64,000 nt of DNA, taken from Nannobrachium achirus. Its lineage: Eukaryota > Chordata > Actinopteri > Myctophiformes > Myctophidae. The position numbers and the translations under genes were made by a program. The stretch covers positions 22,580,658-22,644,657 of the forward strand of contig OY997653.1 of the NCBI GenBank assembly GCA_963921795.1, given 5' to 3'. Of the stretch, positions 22,730 to 36,149 are shown in pieces; the stretch's first letter is position 1; every line of letters starts with the position of its first letter. The notes under the pieces were generated by a model. The model did not search any database, was not told where the DNA came from, and worked only from the letters and a program-made list of their open reading frames with translations.

Positions 22730-23372
22730 TCTTACTGTATATACAGTAAAGGTATTATTACTTACTGTAAGTCGCTCCGCACCCGCCCGCATCGGTAATG
22801 TCCGCGATTTGTTTACAACGCACATCGGGCGTGCACGCGAAGTGAACGTCCTCCATAGTAAATCCATTGAGAGGCCCATAAAGAGACTTCATTTACTCAA
22901 AAGAGACATTCTTATACAAAGGATGGTCTCCATACTGTACACAAATAGACTCGGGCTGGGCGCAGACATGTTTCTCTTCTGGGCTCACACTGTCATGTGA
23001 CTAGATGACGTAATCGCTGCCGTCAAGTGATAATCCAAAAAAACAAAAACAACCCCCTTCCGGCACTTCAAAATAATAGCGGCGGCCTACGGAGGAAACG
23101 GCGCGGCACCAAGCAAACTTCAGATTAAAAGGCAGTAATTGTGTTAAAAGGTTTTGCTTTTGAGAGCAAATATTTCAGAGCTCCCACTGGGATTGCCGAG
23201 GCCTGAGAAATGACATTCCGGCCATGCAGGCCCTGATACATTTCTGACAGTCGGTTTTAACCTGCTTGGCTCGGGCTTGACAACCAACTACACAAGCAAG
23301 CACGCGTATGCCTGCACGCACACACACACCTTTCTGCCATTAGCATGAATCGGAATAGTAGTTCCTTTAGAG
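22730..23372. other. No gene seen
   Basis: Moderately GC-rich with CpGs at 22780-22860 and 23050-23110, otherwise unique. A motif search by eye found no coding exon with splice sites. Confidence 0.45.
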
Positions 23373-23461
23373 CAGTGGTTCCCCAACCTTTTTAGCTCAA
23401 GACCCAAAACGGAGATTAGATGTTTGCCCGGGACCCAAACTGGTGAAAACAGCAGATCTAC
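23373..23461. mobile_element. hAT-like element, family F fragment 2
   Basis: CAGTGGTTCCCCAACCTTTTTAGC, TTTGCCCGGGACCCAAACTGG and half a hairpin module (AACAGCAGATCTACC). It breaks off against the LINE fragment. Confidence 0.75.
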
Positions 23462-24106
23462 CGTAATCAATGAGGGGCCCGATAAGAGCACCTCCTAGTG
23501 TCTTTCGAGATTTAATACAGATCAGCGGGGCAACCCTTTGCAAGAAACGAATTCGTTGGTTGACTTTTTTGATTACCTTGGTAGTCATTTTTTCACTGGA
23601 TAGGTTAGCCTCCAGGATGCAACCCAGGTAGCAGATGTGTTTTTTTCTTTCAATCACCGTGTCACCTACTTTAATTGTGAAGTTCTCAACTAGGCTAAGT
23701 TTCTGACTAGATCCAAAGAGGATACATTCAGTTTTACCTAGGTGAATTGAGAGTCCGTTGTCATTGAGCCAGGTGCAGATCATGTTTAGTCTAGCCTTTT
23801 CAACCTGCAATATGTCTCTGCCTGAGACTAGGAGAGCAGAGTCATCCGCGAACAGAAACAGATTGCAGTCACAAGCAGATGACATGTCAGAACAACAGTG
23901 GTCCTAGTATACTCCCTTGAGGTACTCCACAGTTTACAGGGAGGGGGGGGGGGGGACAGGGTTCCGTTGACTTCCACCATCTGTTCCCTCCCCACCAAGT
24001 AAGAGTTTATCCATCTCACTGCTGTGCTGGCAAGACCAATAGCTTTGAGTTTTTCATTCCACCATGTCTTGATACAGTAAATGTCTCCCATGTAGAATAG
24101 TGGCAC
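23462..24106 (-). pseudogene. Non-LTR retrotransposon reverse transcriptase fragment (broken)
   Basis: Two overlapping minus-strand frames cover one RT domain. The upstream frame (24106 to about 23930) gives KLKAIGLASTAVRWINSYL and VEVNGTLSPP. The downstream frame (23885-23462) gives the catalytic LFADDSALLVSG (FADD at 23841-23852), WLNDNGLSIHLGKTEC, YLGCILEANLS and KVNQRIRFLQR. The order and motifs are those of Jockey/CR1-L2-type LINEs. The frame shifts near a poly-G run (poly-C on the coding strand, about 23940-23955) where the GVPQG motif should be. Both ends are truncated, so it is a dead copy, antisense to nothing visible and in the same orientation as vta1. Confidence 0.88.
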
Positions 24107-24251
24107 TAGCTAGAGAAAAGGGATCTGTGGGCTTTGAGATTTATACAGGTGTTTCTCAAGATTATATATAATATATATATATTTCTTTTTACATAGCCGA
24201 TGTACTTAAGATTAAAGTGGTTAAAAAGATTTTGATCATAATTTTGCTGGG

Positions 24252-24587
24252 GAGTTACTACAGGGGGTCCTCCAAATCTTTGTGTGATATAAACCTTTTT
24301 TTCTCCTTTTTTGTATTAACGACTTGAACCCTATAGCATCCATATTCGGAGAACTTTAGCCAAAAATAGAAGATCTACAAGCTCACAACGCCTCGCAGCG
24401 GCTATTTTCGTCAAAGAGCTCTGGTGTAAAGGGAAAAAGAGCAGACCAAGTACAGAGTGAATCCAAAATACACTGATGATTGTGCTGTCATAAGAAGAAA
24501 TTATATGGAATCTATTATAAGGTTGTGGGGGTTCCTGCTTCTCTCTCAACTAAGGGGTCCTTGGCCTGAAAACATTAAAGACCCCTG
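24252..24587. mobile_element. hAT MITE, family A copy 4, left end lost
   Basis: Begins inside the family at GAGTTACTACAGGGGGTCC and continues with TTGAACCCTATAGCATCC, a hairpin at about 24360-24412 and GTCCTTGGCCTGAAAACATT, ending AAAGACCCCTG. The left terminal repeat is missing. Confidence 0.82.
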
Positions 24588-25330
24588 GCTTAAAGGACTC
24601 CTGGAGGGGGAGCGTTTTGCTGTTACTACGTGTCATCTGTTCAACACCCAAATCTAACCCTTACCCTAAACCGTTGCTAACCCTCCCGACGCTCCTTTGT
24701 CGAAATGACGGTCGTTCGAAAGAGCGAGATTTCCCCTCCTGGAGGTCCCCGGACCCCACTTTGAGAGCTAATGATGTAGTCTACATTAATGTGGTGGTGT
24801 TTAAGCCCTGATAAGCTGCTATTGGGAGCTACGATAACAGTGGCTCTGTGAAGTTCATTTCTCAAAGCTGGACAAGAAAACATGTGCAAAAGCCAGGAAG
24901 ACTTTTCATTTCCTCACCGACATCCAGGAAAAATAGTACTGGGAAACATAATGCCATGTTAGACATGTTTATCTAATGTGCTACGCTAACATTAAGGAGG
25001 CTAATTGGCAGGGACCTCCCAATAAGCTAATATATTGATTCTTAAGTGCAGATTATTTAGTATGTATTAATATTTTTGAAATATTCCAGTCCAGACAGTA
25101 TTAAACAAAACGTTGTGGTTTACGTTTACTTATTTAAATACTAACCAATGAAAAACAATTGAGTAATACGTACAATTATATTCCACATCAATAGAATACC
25201 ATTTAATAAACGTAGGTGCTGCACAAATCTGGTATAGCTGTCATTGTCAGCCGAAGCCAACAAAACGTTGCTGTCTCCAATACAAAGACATAGGCTACTT
25301 TTGTTCTGAATTACGCTTACAATATTCTTC
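24588..25330. other. No gene seen
   Basis: Contains AACCCTTACCC-like telomere-motif remnants (24655-24690) and otherwise AT-rich unique sequence. A 63-codon minus-strand frame (25141-25332) matches nothing I know. Confidence 0.45.
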
Positions 25331-25625
25331 ACAATAATTGCCTAAATCACAATTATCTGGGATAATCGCAATTATTTTGTATAATCATTTTGCATGTTGA
25401 AATTTGTTCATATGTTTTCAAACATTTTCCCAAAACCCAGTCATGTGTTGTAAGCTTGTAGATCAGCTATATCCACCATTTAATTTTTGTTTTGAAATTA
25501 TAAAATGATTAAATATGTCAGTCAGCAATTTCTGTGCATGTTTAAGTTATTTGTCATATCTACCCTGTGCAACTTTTGCTTACGAAGCCCAAAAGCCAAA
25601 CATAAACAAATGTATTTTGTCAAGT
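25331..25625. mobile_element. Fragment of CACAATTATC-type hAT-like family
   Basis: ATAATCGCAATTATTTTG, a half module (TTGTAAGCTTGTAGATCAGC, about 25448), ATATGTCAGTCAGCAATTTCT and CTACCCTGTGCAACTT match parts of 42978-43750. Ends are not resolved. Confidence 0.6.
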
Positions 25626-27101
25626 AAACTTTCATAAATCATGACCGGTCCCAACACAGGGAAGAAATATAGCTTCTGAGTGTTTGAAGCAGGCAGGAGT
25701 AATAATGAATGGGCCTTTTCCATTCACCGTGAAATGATTTGGCTTCAAAAGACTTGAATTATTTTACACAAGCTGTATACTCCATACAGCTTGTCTAACA
25801 ATTCATGTCAACCAGCCCCAAATTAATATATGTATTTGCCCGCGTAACCCAATCTGAAGATTTGAGGCAGGGACCCCCAAGCAAGATTCGATTATGTATT
25901 AGTTGAATTGAATTCACTTTTTAGAGTGTACAAATGGAACCAAATGCATTTGATTCCAAAGATAATGTTTTGCTTTTGGTATACAAAATTACATTACTGT
26001 TTTGCCACTGTTATTGTACGAATGGCTCACCTGCCAGTAAGGAACCCCCACCGGGAGGACGTAGCGCCTAAAGTACCATGCATAGTAGTACATAAACAAC
26101 GCGGGGATACATAACGAACGGAGACGGAGAGTACTTTGATCCGGTCTCTCCGTAGCTCCGGACGTAATTGTCTCTGTCCGTAACGTTACGGACAACACTC
26201 AACCTAACGGATTAAAACCGATAAAAACGTAAGTACACATGAAGTACCCGTGGCGAACTTTTGTCAACCGTGGGGGCAGTAGAGGGAGAAATGTTTCGTC
26301 TTTTTTTCTGGTATCCATTTCGTAGTAGGAGGAAGTAAACAATAAATAAATCACAAACGCTGAACAGTGAACAAGCCGTTCAGGACGCAGACCTGTTGCC
26401 ACTTGTACAACTGCAGTGCACACAGCAGCAGCGGAGGCAGAACGCAGAAGCAGCAAAGTGCCAGTGTCAGATCATGATACCATTTTAAATGATTATGATT
26501 GGTTTTAAAAGTTGTTCTACTTTATCCAAATAATAATATTAATAATAGGCTTAATAACAGCATTTTCCGACGGCGACGGTGTGCAGGGACATCAACTATG
26601 GAGTGAAAATAGAGTACGATGCCATTGAAAGAACGCACAGCACGGCTGTAGGCTATTTACTTAATGCATGTAATCGCCGATGCCTATCAACATGTTTGCT
26701 CATTGGGAAGATGCATTTGGGTGCCATCTATTGGATACAGTATGTAATTGAACCGTATATAACACAGAGAACGGACGGAACTATGCATGTCGACGCAATT
26801 ACCGTAAGTTCCTCCTCAACCCCAAACGTACACAAAATCATCCATCCGTAAGTATAAATGGCCCTTAAGGCGGCCACACTCTTCCCATTCAGCATCCCCC
26901 ACTGGCAGGCGCCGCCCCAGCCCATAGGAGTACGTGCCGTGACAAAGATTACCCTCCCTGTCCAGCTTTCCTCCCCCCAAAACACAGCCAAATGAGTTTG
27001 TACACAGATGGTCAGCCAAACCAGATGCACCGCGGTAGATTCGAGCCCACAGACTCCACGTGGCGGGAACTAGGAAGGTACTTTTCAGAATAAATTGTGT
27101 T
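25626..27101. other. No gene recognised; CpG-richer interval 26030-26450
   Basis: 26030-26230 is rich in CpG and contains the palindrome TCCGTAACGTTACGGA (about 26178). 26860-27060 is also GC-rich. Neither shows an exon I can name. If transcribed, either could be an unrecognised promoter, but repeats in fish can have the same composition. Confidence 0.35.
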
Positions 27102-27109
27102 ATTTAAGC

Positions 27110-27499
27110 CACACGGTTATCAACCTTTTTGGAATCAGGGCCCACTTGAAAATATTGATAGTGTTCCCAGCCCACCCATTTGATCACTTAAAGGATAACT
27201 CCAGACTAAATAACATCAATATAAGTAGGAACATGAGCCTAGATGCTGAGACTGCAGAGTTGTCCTTTATCAATCAATCGATTGTGTTGAGGCTTGTCCT
27301 ATTTATCAGTATCACCATGAATTCGCTAATTGTTCAAGGTTTTAAAGAAGAAGAAAAAATTGTACCATGACATTTTCTTTTCATTCATCTTTTTAAAAAT
27401 ATATTCATGTTATATATTATCATTCAAATATGCGTGTTTATCCAATTATTCGGGCACACACTTGCAATATCCTCACTGCCAACAGGTTTAGAATCTCTG
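27110..27499. mobile_element. hAT-like element with perfect 8-bp TSD
   Basis: TSD ATTTAAGC lies at 27102-27109 and 27500-27507. Ends CACACGGTTATCAACC and GTTTAGAATCTCTG are diverged inverted repeats. Non-coding. Confidence 0.82.
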
Positions 27500-27811
27500 A
27501 TTTAAGCGGCTGGGAGTGACCACACCACAGAAAGGGTTATTTTTCTACCGTGCCAAGTGATGACTAGTTTCACAATCAAGGAGTTGTTTATCAGTAAACG
27601 CTCCATGCGCTTAAGTTAAAATACTCCTGGAGGAATAAGAAGAAAGAGAAAAGAAAACGTTGTGCGCACGCAAACAGGCCCTAAGGCAAGCTCCAGAGGA
27701 AGTTTTTTGATAAATAGTTAAAATTTCCCCATGAATCACTCCTAGGCTCCCTCCTCCTCTCCCCTCTCACCCACGTAGCACATAGCTGGAGAGTTCTGTC
27801 TGCGCTGCATG

Positions 27812-28294
27812 CAGGGGTGTCGCATCAAATTCTGGGGCCCTGGGTACAAGGATTCACTGCGGGCCCCCCCCCATGAATGTTCTTCATAGGGGGAGGGGGT
27901 TTAACCCATTTAGACTATTTTGAAAAAATCGTGAAAATGTGTTCATGTCTTTGAATATTTCAAATCCTTCTAAGGTTTTTTGAAAAAATTATGTTTCTAT
28001 GTCAGTGGTGCTCAAACCTTTTCATGTGAAGGACCCCCAAAATTATATGTATTTGACCACGGACCCCAATCTCAAAATATTTAGTTCCAGGGACCCCCCA
28101 GAAGCAAAATTTGGGTTACAAACGTTTGCTAAGATTTGCACACATTTTCACGACTTTTCAAAAATAGCAGATCTACAAGCTTGCAGCGCAGCACTCGGTG
28201 CCAGGCTGTGAGCTTGTAGATCTGCTATTTTGCAATAGCTAGCTTGGGCCCTAGTAACTCTGTCCCACTTCCCCCCCACCTTGTGATGCCCATG
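27812..28294. mobile_element. hAT-like element with perfect 8-bp TSD, hosting a family B element
   Basis: TSD GCTGCATG lies at 27804-27811 and 28295-28302. Ends are CAGGGGTGTCGCATC and TTGTGATGCCCATG. The middle from TTAA 27901-27904 to about 28245 is a family B element with the terminal TTAACCCATTTAG and a full hairpin at 28160-28235. The right TTAA of B is not preserved. Confidence 0.85.
27905..28245. mobile_element. TTAA-type element, family B copy 2 (nested)
   Basis: CCCATTTAGACTATTTTG after TTAA, CTCAAACCTTTTCATGTGAAGG, CCCCAATCTCAAAATATTTA, CAGGGACCCCCCAGAAGC and the hairpin with GCAGCACTCGGTGCCAGGC loop. The right end is decayed. Confidence 0.72.
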
Positions 28295-28819
28295 GCTGCA
28301 TGCATATTTTATCAGCTAGTAAGTCTGGTCTGAACTGCGTGCATATTATATTAGATACAGCGTCTTGGGTAAAATACAAATAGTTTTTTTTTTATCGTGA
28401 TCAGCATTAAACAATCTGTGATCAAAAGCAGCGATAAAACTATTGATCAGTGCACCCTTACTCTGCACCCTCCTAGTTTCACTCACACACACTCTCACAA
28501 ACACCGGAAAGGAAAGCAAGTGCTGAATGTGTCGTCTCAGCATTATTTCACCCACTTTGCACACAATAAAAAACACTTTTAAGCCTCAAATACTGATTAC
28601 TGAGTAAATATTGATTTTGTGATACATTTCCCTTGTACACTCCCAGCTACCATAATGCCTGTTTTGTAACCAATGTTTTGTTTGCTGTTATGTTTTGTTT
28701 GTCCAAGACCAAGGAACACAATGGAAGTGGAAGTTTGCTAGTTCCCACACATTTTTTACCACTTCATTCAAAACTTTTGCATAACTTCTGCAAAGTATTT
28801 TACCCCGTTCCCCAGGCCC

Positions 28820-29430
28820 ATAGCAACTAGTAAGACGCCTCAGGGCGAGGTCACGCCATGTCTTGACCATCTGGCCAGTGATGTATATCGGACTAGTTAA
28901 CACCCCTGGTACCCATATATGGAGATCCATGGATATATGCTGTGAGACCCCAAACATGCTTTAGTTATGTGAAAATCCTATGACGTCTATCACATCTGAT
29001 ATCATACACAAACAATCCCTTTTATGCCCATACATGGAGATCCCTGTCTGAACCAGCCACACAGATATGGGCTGTCTTCCTCCGTATATGGGCATTCCCA
29101 TATGAAGTCCTGTTAGATATGGGCTTAATATTGATTACATCAGGGATCTCCATACAGTATATGGGCATAAAAGGGATTCTGTTAGAGTGGTTCCCACGAC
29201 ATCACAACATACAATCCCTTTTATGCCCATACATGGAGATCCCTATCTGAACCAGCCACACAGATTTGGGCCATGTTTTGGCCATCTGGCCAGTGATGTA
29301 TATCGATGACATCAGGGATCTCCATATATGGGCATAAAAGGTTTTATGGGGAAGACCCATATATGGACTTTTACATATGGTGATGGTAGTCAGCTCCACC
29401 AAGGCAACACAGAGAGCAGAAGCGCATGAA
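28820..29430. repeat. CCATATATGGAGATCC-type repeat block
   Basis: Several copies of TTTTATGCCCATACATGGAG and GGGCATAAAAGG, plus an inverted pair of TCTGGCCAGTGATGTATATCG segments at 28870-28892 and 29283-29306. Shares units with 13200-14370 and the Helitron interior. Confidence 0.6.
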
Positions 29431-29449
29431 GGAGGAATGGCTGTGATGT

Positions 29450-29472
29450 GCACCCCCCCCCCCCCCCCCCCC
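29450..29472. repeat. Poly-C run
   Basis: About 22 consecutive C residues; assembly length may be unreliable. Confidence 0.9.
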
Positions 29473-30367
<895 letters not shown>

Positions 30368-30454
30368 TTTACAAATCACCCAGTTCCACAACTGACATCA
30401 GCTAATGAATCAACAAGTTAACTGTTAGTCAATAATAAAGTAATTTAGCTAGTC

Positions 30455-30877
30455 CAGTGCTTTCCATAGTTTTCCATTCCACAGACCCCCAAATAGCCAT
30501 AGCCCCTAACCGTGGCGTCTCCTTCAAGTGGTTTTAAAGAAAGATAAATTGTGAAAACGGATGATCTACAAGCTTAGAAACTCTTAGAAAGTGTTTTAAA
30601 TGTTTCTGACAATAATCACATAATGGCCCATAATATGGATGCCCACAATCTTAAGGCCGCAGACCCACAGTTAAAGCATGTGCCCTGTGCTTGCCCTTGG
30701 GGGACGAGGGGGGAAGAGCAGCGTCCTATTCGTTCCCTATGGAAGTCACATGTTTGTTTGTTTTTTGCATCTCGGCAGCTTGCACCTTCAAAACCATGAG
30801 ACTTCCATAGGTAATGAATTTCAAATTTTTGCCTCCATACCACCCCCTGGTGGTGGCCCCCACTTTGATTCCCACTG
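30455..30877. mobile_element. hAT-like element, near-perfect TSD
   Basis: Ends CAGTGCTTTCCATAG and ACTTTGATTCCCACTG, flanked by AGCTAGTC (30447-30454) and AGCCAGTC (30878-30885). A half hairpin module (GATGATCTACAAGCTTAG) is at about 30559. Confidence 0.82.
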
Positions 30878-30964
30878 AGCCAGTCTATCAGACAAGCATG
30901 ATAAACTGCAGTATCTAGACTCCCCAGAAACTAAACCAGCCCCTCCCTACCACCAGGTCAGTCA

Positions 30965-31775
30965 ATAGCCATGTTTCCATAAACTTATTCAAATTAGGGA
31001 AGCGAATTATCAGAAATACGCATTAAGACAAAGCAAATTTAGCCCGTTTCCATTAAACTGGTGAAATGCGATTCTTGGGAGATCCTGCCTGGGTCCGTCT
31101 AACCGATGTGCTGTAAACACTTCCCGTGGGCTTGCACACAGTGCACAGAGCTGGGATGGGGCTGATTTTTTCAGACCGAGAGACGTGAGGGCACTGCTGT
31201 GACTCGCTGCTAACCCTAACCCTAACCCCACCCAGAGCCGGTCGCGATGCACCGCCGCAGAGAAAGTGCGGCCGGCGGGATCACAGAGCAAGCGACCCCG
31301 ACCGGGGCGCCCCGAGGGGCGTCCCCGAGCCGAGGCGGCCGGCCGCCCGGTTGAGTCCTCCGGGCAGACTGCATCCTGCAGCATCGCAGATGCGAGCTGC
31401 TGTGAGCTTGTACGGCCAGTCGGCCACTTTTGGCACGCGCAACACGGTGTGATCACGAAGGGTCACTCTCACTCCGTGTGTAACAACCGGTTTGTTTTGT
31501 GGGCTAACGCTATACACTGGACGTTAATTAAGCGGCAGGGGAAAGTGTTATAGGAGGACGATGTGGACCAGAACGTCATATTTTAGTCGCATTTATTGTC
31601 TGACCCGTTTCCATTCACTTATGCACATTTAGTTTATTCGATAAAGCCTCAAAATCCTCCTCCTCCAAGCGGATAATGTTTTGGCAGATAATGAAAGTTT
31701 ATTCGCAAGTGTTTCCATAAAAACATTTTGCGTTAATGCGCAAAAAGTGGCTTTATGGAAATGCCACTATTGAAG
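30965..31775. mobile_element. Non-autonomous DNA element with CATGTTTCCATAAA ends and GC-rich core
   Basis: Left end CAATAGCCATGTTTCCATAA; right end GGCTTTATGGAAATGCCACT, roughly inverted. Subterminal GCGAATTATC and GTTTATTCGC motifs are present. The centre contains CTAACCCTAACCCTAACCCC (31211-31230) and a very GC-rich, CpG-dense block (31230-31380), then a half hairpin module (about 31396). No TSD was resolved. Confidence 0.62.
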
Positions 31776-31817
31776 ACACAGAGTCAGGTAACGCTGTCAG
31801 CCAACTGAACCGGCATG

Positions 31818-32253
31818 CAGTGGTGGAAGAAGTACTCTATTTCTTTTACTTGAGTAAAAGTATCAATTCTGCAACATAGAAATACTCTGTTTCAAGTAAA
31901 AGTCCAGAATTCAAAATGTACGAAAGTATCGGCATCAAAATGTACTTAAAGTACCAAAAGTAAAAGTACAACATATTTGAAAATTATTACAATTATGTTC
32001 AAATAGCCAAGGTATAAAATAGGGCTAAAGTGGTTAATGTAAGTTTTATAATATTATAATTTAGTAACTAAAGTTTTCAAATAAACGTAGTGGAGTAAAA
32101 GTACAATATTTGGAACCGAGATGTAGTGGAGTAAAAGTAAAAGTATTGGAAATTGGAAATACTCAAGTAAAGTACAAATACCTCAAAATTGTACTTAAGT
32201 ACAGTCTTAAGTACAGTACTTAAGTAAACATACTTAGTTACTTTACACCACTG
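31818..32253. mobile_element. hAT-like element, family C copy, complete
   Basis: CAGTGGTGGAAGAAGTACTC and TAGTTACTTTACACCACTG termini, flanked by CCGGCATG (31810-31817) and CCTGCATG (32254-32261). This copy has only ATTATTACAATTATGTTC and GGTATAAAATAGGGC where other copies carry the hairpin, so it is the hairpin-less reference for this family. Confidence 0.9.
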
Positions 32254-32261
32254 CCTGCATG

Positions 32262-32902
32262 CTAGCGAGTCAGCCGGCTCTCCAGATAAAGCCACTCGGC
32301 CATCCAGCCGCCGTCCACTGACAAAGCAGTCTTTGTGGCATTACTCCTCTGCAGTATAACATCAGTTTGCCTGTTTGCAGACAATGGAGCTGTGAAACAT
32401 AGAGGACTTTTTGACGGAGGCAAGAGGATGTAAGGCCATGAAAATAAGAAAGAAAAAAAGAGGAGAGAAAAAAAAAGAAACACGCAGTTAGTCGAGTCAG
32501 TCTTCCAGAAGCATCTGCTTCTTGTGGCGCTGTGACGATGATGAATGCGAGACCAAAAGAATGTGCTGTCAATCACTGTGCACTAGAAAATGTCATGAAA
32601 TGATTGTCAACGGCACCCATGGGACTCATGAGTCACGTTTACACCGGGCGGTAATGGGATCCATTCCCTCCTGAGTCTGCTAACCTGTCTCATACTTGAT
32701 CTTCAGATTCATTTAGAGTCATACTCCATCACACGATGATGTCACTCGCCGAAAAGAAGCGATATGATATCACATCATATTGTCTTTTTAGCAAGCAACA
32801 CACCATCCTTATGTGTAAATTAGTAGAGCACTGCCCGACCAATCGAGTTCATCCTCATTTTGCTCTACAGGATTTTGCACAAAGTAAGAAATCTGTGAAA
32901 AC
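32262..32902. other. No gene seen
   Basis: Mixed sequence with a poly-purine run (32440-32480). Minus-strand frames at 32262-32576 show no domain or conserved start. Confidence 0.45.
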
Positions 32903-33113
32903 TGGAGTTGTACCGATATCGATACCAGTATCAAGCTTCCAATACTGCCCGTCTATGCCAAAATGATACCACGTGATTTATCAAATGATATTTCATTTAA
33001 TACTTCAGCTGATGTTAGACTTACTTTTTATACTGTCTTAGTGTACTATTTACATTGTTATTTTGACTAACTTGTGGCTTCACCTTTATTTATTCCTATG
33101 GATCCGTGGTTCT

Positions 33114-33262
33114 CAAACTATTTAATTTCAAAGAGGACCAATGCACATAACTCTCTGGTTCCATTTGTGTACACTCTCAGAGTTACAGAAAGGTTAAGGG
33201 TTCATTTAGAACCTCCTCATGAATCCCAGAGAGTCCCCTGGACCCCACTTTGAGGGCCACTG
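33114..33262. mobile_element. hAT-like element, family D copy (nested)
   Basis: CCGTGGTTCTCAAAC to TTTGAGGGCCACTG with GGTTCCATTTGTGTACACTC and CTCAGAGTTACAG inside, as in 37372-37537 and 56242-56408. TSD not clear in this copy. Confidence 0.75.
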
Positions 33263-33457
33263 TTCTAGATTCTGTTTTTGAGCGCTGCTTCTGGAAAGAG
33301 CTAAGCTCTAACATCTGTCTTTGTCCGGGCTCATGAAGCGTGGCCTACATCTGGCCTACATCTTGGCACAAAGCGTTCAAAGTTTGTTGTACACCCAGGG
33401 TCACATTGGCCAAGCTTCGCGGGACGCTTAATGAAATTAACTCAATTTACACTTTAA

Positions 33458-33902
33458 CTCTCAAATACCTGGAATGCGCCTGAGTCGCGCTAGATTTTGA
33501 CCACTTATTTTATGCTTTAACTTTAGAAAAATAGCAGATCTACAAGCTCGCAGCGCCGCACACTTTGAAAAATTGTTCAAGTCTTTGAATATCTTTGACC
33601 TGACTTCTAAATCCTTCTTCTAAATCATGCTGTTCTCAAACCTTTTCATGTCAAGGACCCCCAAAATTACAGGTATTTGGCCACGGACCCCCATCTCAAA
33701 ATATGTTGTTCCAGGGACCACCCAGATGCAAATATTTGAGTTACAAATGTTCGCTTTTAAATAGATATATTTAAGAAATCATGATTTTTCAAAAATAGCA
33801 GATCTACAAGCTCGCAGCGCGGCACTCGGTGCCGCGCTGTGAGCTTGTATATCTGTTATTTTTCAATAGTTAAAGCAGTCAATAATCCTAGGCCTAAATG
33901 GG
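33458..33902. mobile_element. TTAA-flanked element, family B copy 3 (nested), two modules
   Basis: TTAA at 33454-33457 and 33903-33906. Half a hairpin lies at 33528-33565 and a full one at 33786-33870, with the perfect loop GCGCGGCACTCGGTGCCGCGC. Shares GGCCACGGACCCCCATCTCA and CCAGGGACCACCC with other copies. Confidence 0.82.
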
Positions 33903-33999
33903 TTAATTACACACTGGTATCGGATATGTAATTTATGGCTATCGTAATCTGTAACGGAAAGGAAAACCTGGTATCAGACGGTACATCTCTAGTCAAAAC

Positions 34000-34886
<887 letters not shown>

Positions 34887-35199
34887 GATTACTATCTAGT
34901 TAGCTACTAGCTCGGAGGTCACTGGATCTCTCTATGGTAGCAGAAGACACTCTGTCTAGATAAGATGCCATCCAGTTACATTCTATTCCGTTAAGGTTAC
35001 TTTCTATCAATAGGGGGTATGCACATGCATAAAGTCAATGGCAAATCGAGTGGCAAAGTGAGTGGCAAAGTGAGTTTAACATCATTTAAAATATTTTAAA
35101 GCAATCAGATAGGATGTTTCTGTTTGGATGTATGAGCTGATGAGCTATGAGTGACTTTGTTATGGTCCGACCGAAAGAACATTATGTCAGGAGATAGTG

Positions 35200-35267
35200 T
35201 CGGCCCTTGAGTGTTTTAATATTTTCTAATGTGGCCCCCTTTGAAAAAAGGTTTGGACACCCCGGGT
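35200..35267. mobile_element. hAT-like terminal fragment
   Basis: AATGTGGCCCCCTTTGAAAA and GGTTTGGACACCCCGG look like the right end of a CAGGGGTGTCCAAACC-type hAT. Only one end is seen. Confidence 0.5.
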
Positions 35268-35378
35268 ATATACAGACTGACTGAGAATCAGAGATGACAG
35301 GAGACACTGCCGAAGGCTCGTCGGTGGAGGTGAACACATTAAAGCGTCATTCATTTATGAAGGTGGATTCTGCTTTTC

Positions 35379-35883
35379 TTTTTTTTTTTTTTTTTTTTTT
35401 TTTTTTCTTAATATTTTTTATCCCACAATTTTGTAACCCATTTTTTTCACCCAGTGCTAATTGCCTATGTAATCCTGGGCTCTGCTCTCCCTCTGCCGCG
35501 CCTGGGGAGACAACGGACTAACCTCATGCTTCCTTCTATGCATGAGGAGTCCAAGTTGCTTCTTTTCACCTGACAGTGGAGATTTTCCCTGGTTTGGACG
35601 TAGCGTGTGGAAGGAACACGTTATTCCAACCAGTTCCTTTCCCCTCCATCAGGCGCCCCGGCTGGCCAGGGGGAGGCATTATTGAGACCAGGATTACTGC
35701 ATGTTTTTGTGAGGGTATCAACCCTAGGAGATACGGGGAGAACATGCAAACTCCACACAGAAAGGCCCTATCGCCAACCCCACCTAGGGTGTGGGCGCTG
35801 ATGACGTGGAGGAGGAACACGCCGCCAGCGCCCACAGCGTCCCCCGGCGGGAATCGAACCCAGGACCTTCTAGCTGTGAGGAG
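35379..35883 (-). mobile_element. tRNA-derived SINE (MERMAID/DANA-like core), 14-bp perfect TSD
   Basis: Flanked by GGATTCTGCTTTTC at 35365-35378 and 35884-35897. On the minus strand: CTCACAGCTAGAAGGTCCTGG, B box GGTTCGATTCC, then CTGTGTGGAGTTTGCATGTT and CTCCCCGT, ending in an AT-rich and poly-A tail. The tRNA A box is missing, so the copy is 5'-truncated. Related to 57350-57668. Confidence 0.92.
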
Positions 35884-36061
35884 GGATTCTGCTTTTCAAT
35901 GGGAATGGAGTGGTTTCTTGGCATTTGCGAGTTTTTGCAAAAATACACTCCATTATTCTCCATAAAAATTTGAAAGGCAAAAGAGGGAAAGAAACCAGAG
36001 AAAAAAATGCATTTGCATGACATAAAGAGTTGAAACGGCATATCTGTAGTCTCTAGAAAAG

Positions 36062-36097
36062 TGGTTCTCTCAAACCTTTTTGGTTTGAGAGAACCAC
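36062..36097. repeat. Short perfect hairpin from back-to-back hAT ends
   Basis: TGGTTCTCTCAAACC and GGTTTGAGAGAACCA pair perfectly around a T-rich loop. The sequence is the family D-type terminus (CAGTGGTTCTCAAAC) abutting its own inverse, so it may be a collapsed element. A decayed end ACTTTGAGAAACACA follows at about 36140. Confidence 0.85.
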
Positions 36098-36149
36098 TGT
36101 CCGGTGGTTACAAGCACCTGACAGTCACAGCGCCCACTTTGAGAAACAC

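Larger units (their letters stand above)
32903..33991. mobile_element. hAT-like element carrying two nested insertions
   Basis: TGGAGTTGTACCGATATCG and GACGGTACATCTCTA termini, flanked by GTGAAAAC (32895-32902) and GTCAAAAC (33992-33999). GGTATC motifs lie inside each end. A family D element (33114-33262) and a family B element (33458-33902) sit inside it. Confidence 0.82.

Noticed and set aside
31211-31230. Chromosome end or true telomere
   Set aside because: Only about three units, embedded in a transposon-like element.
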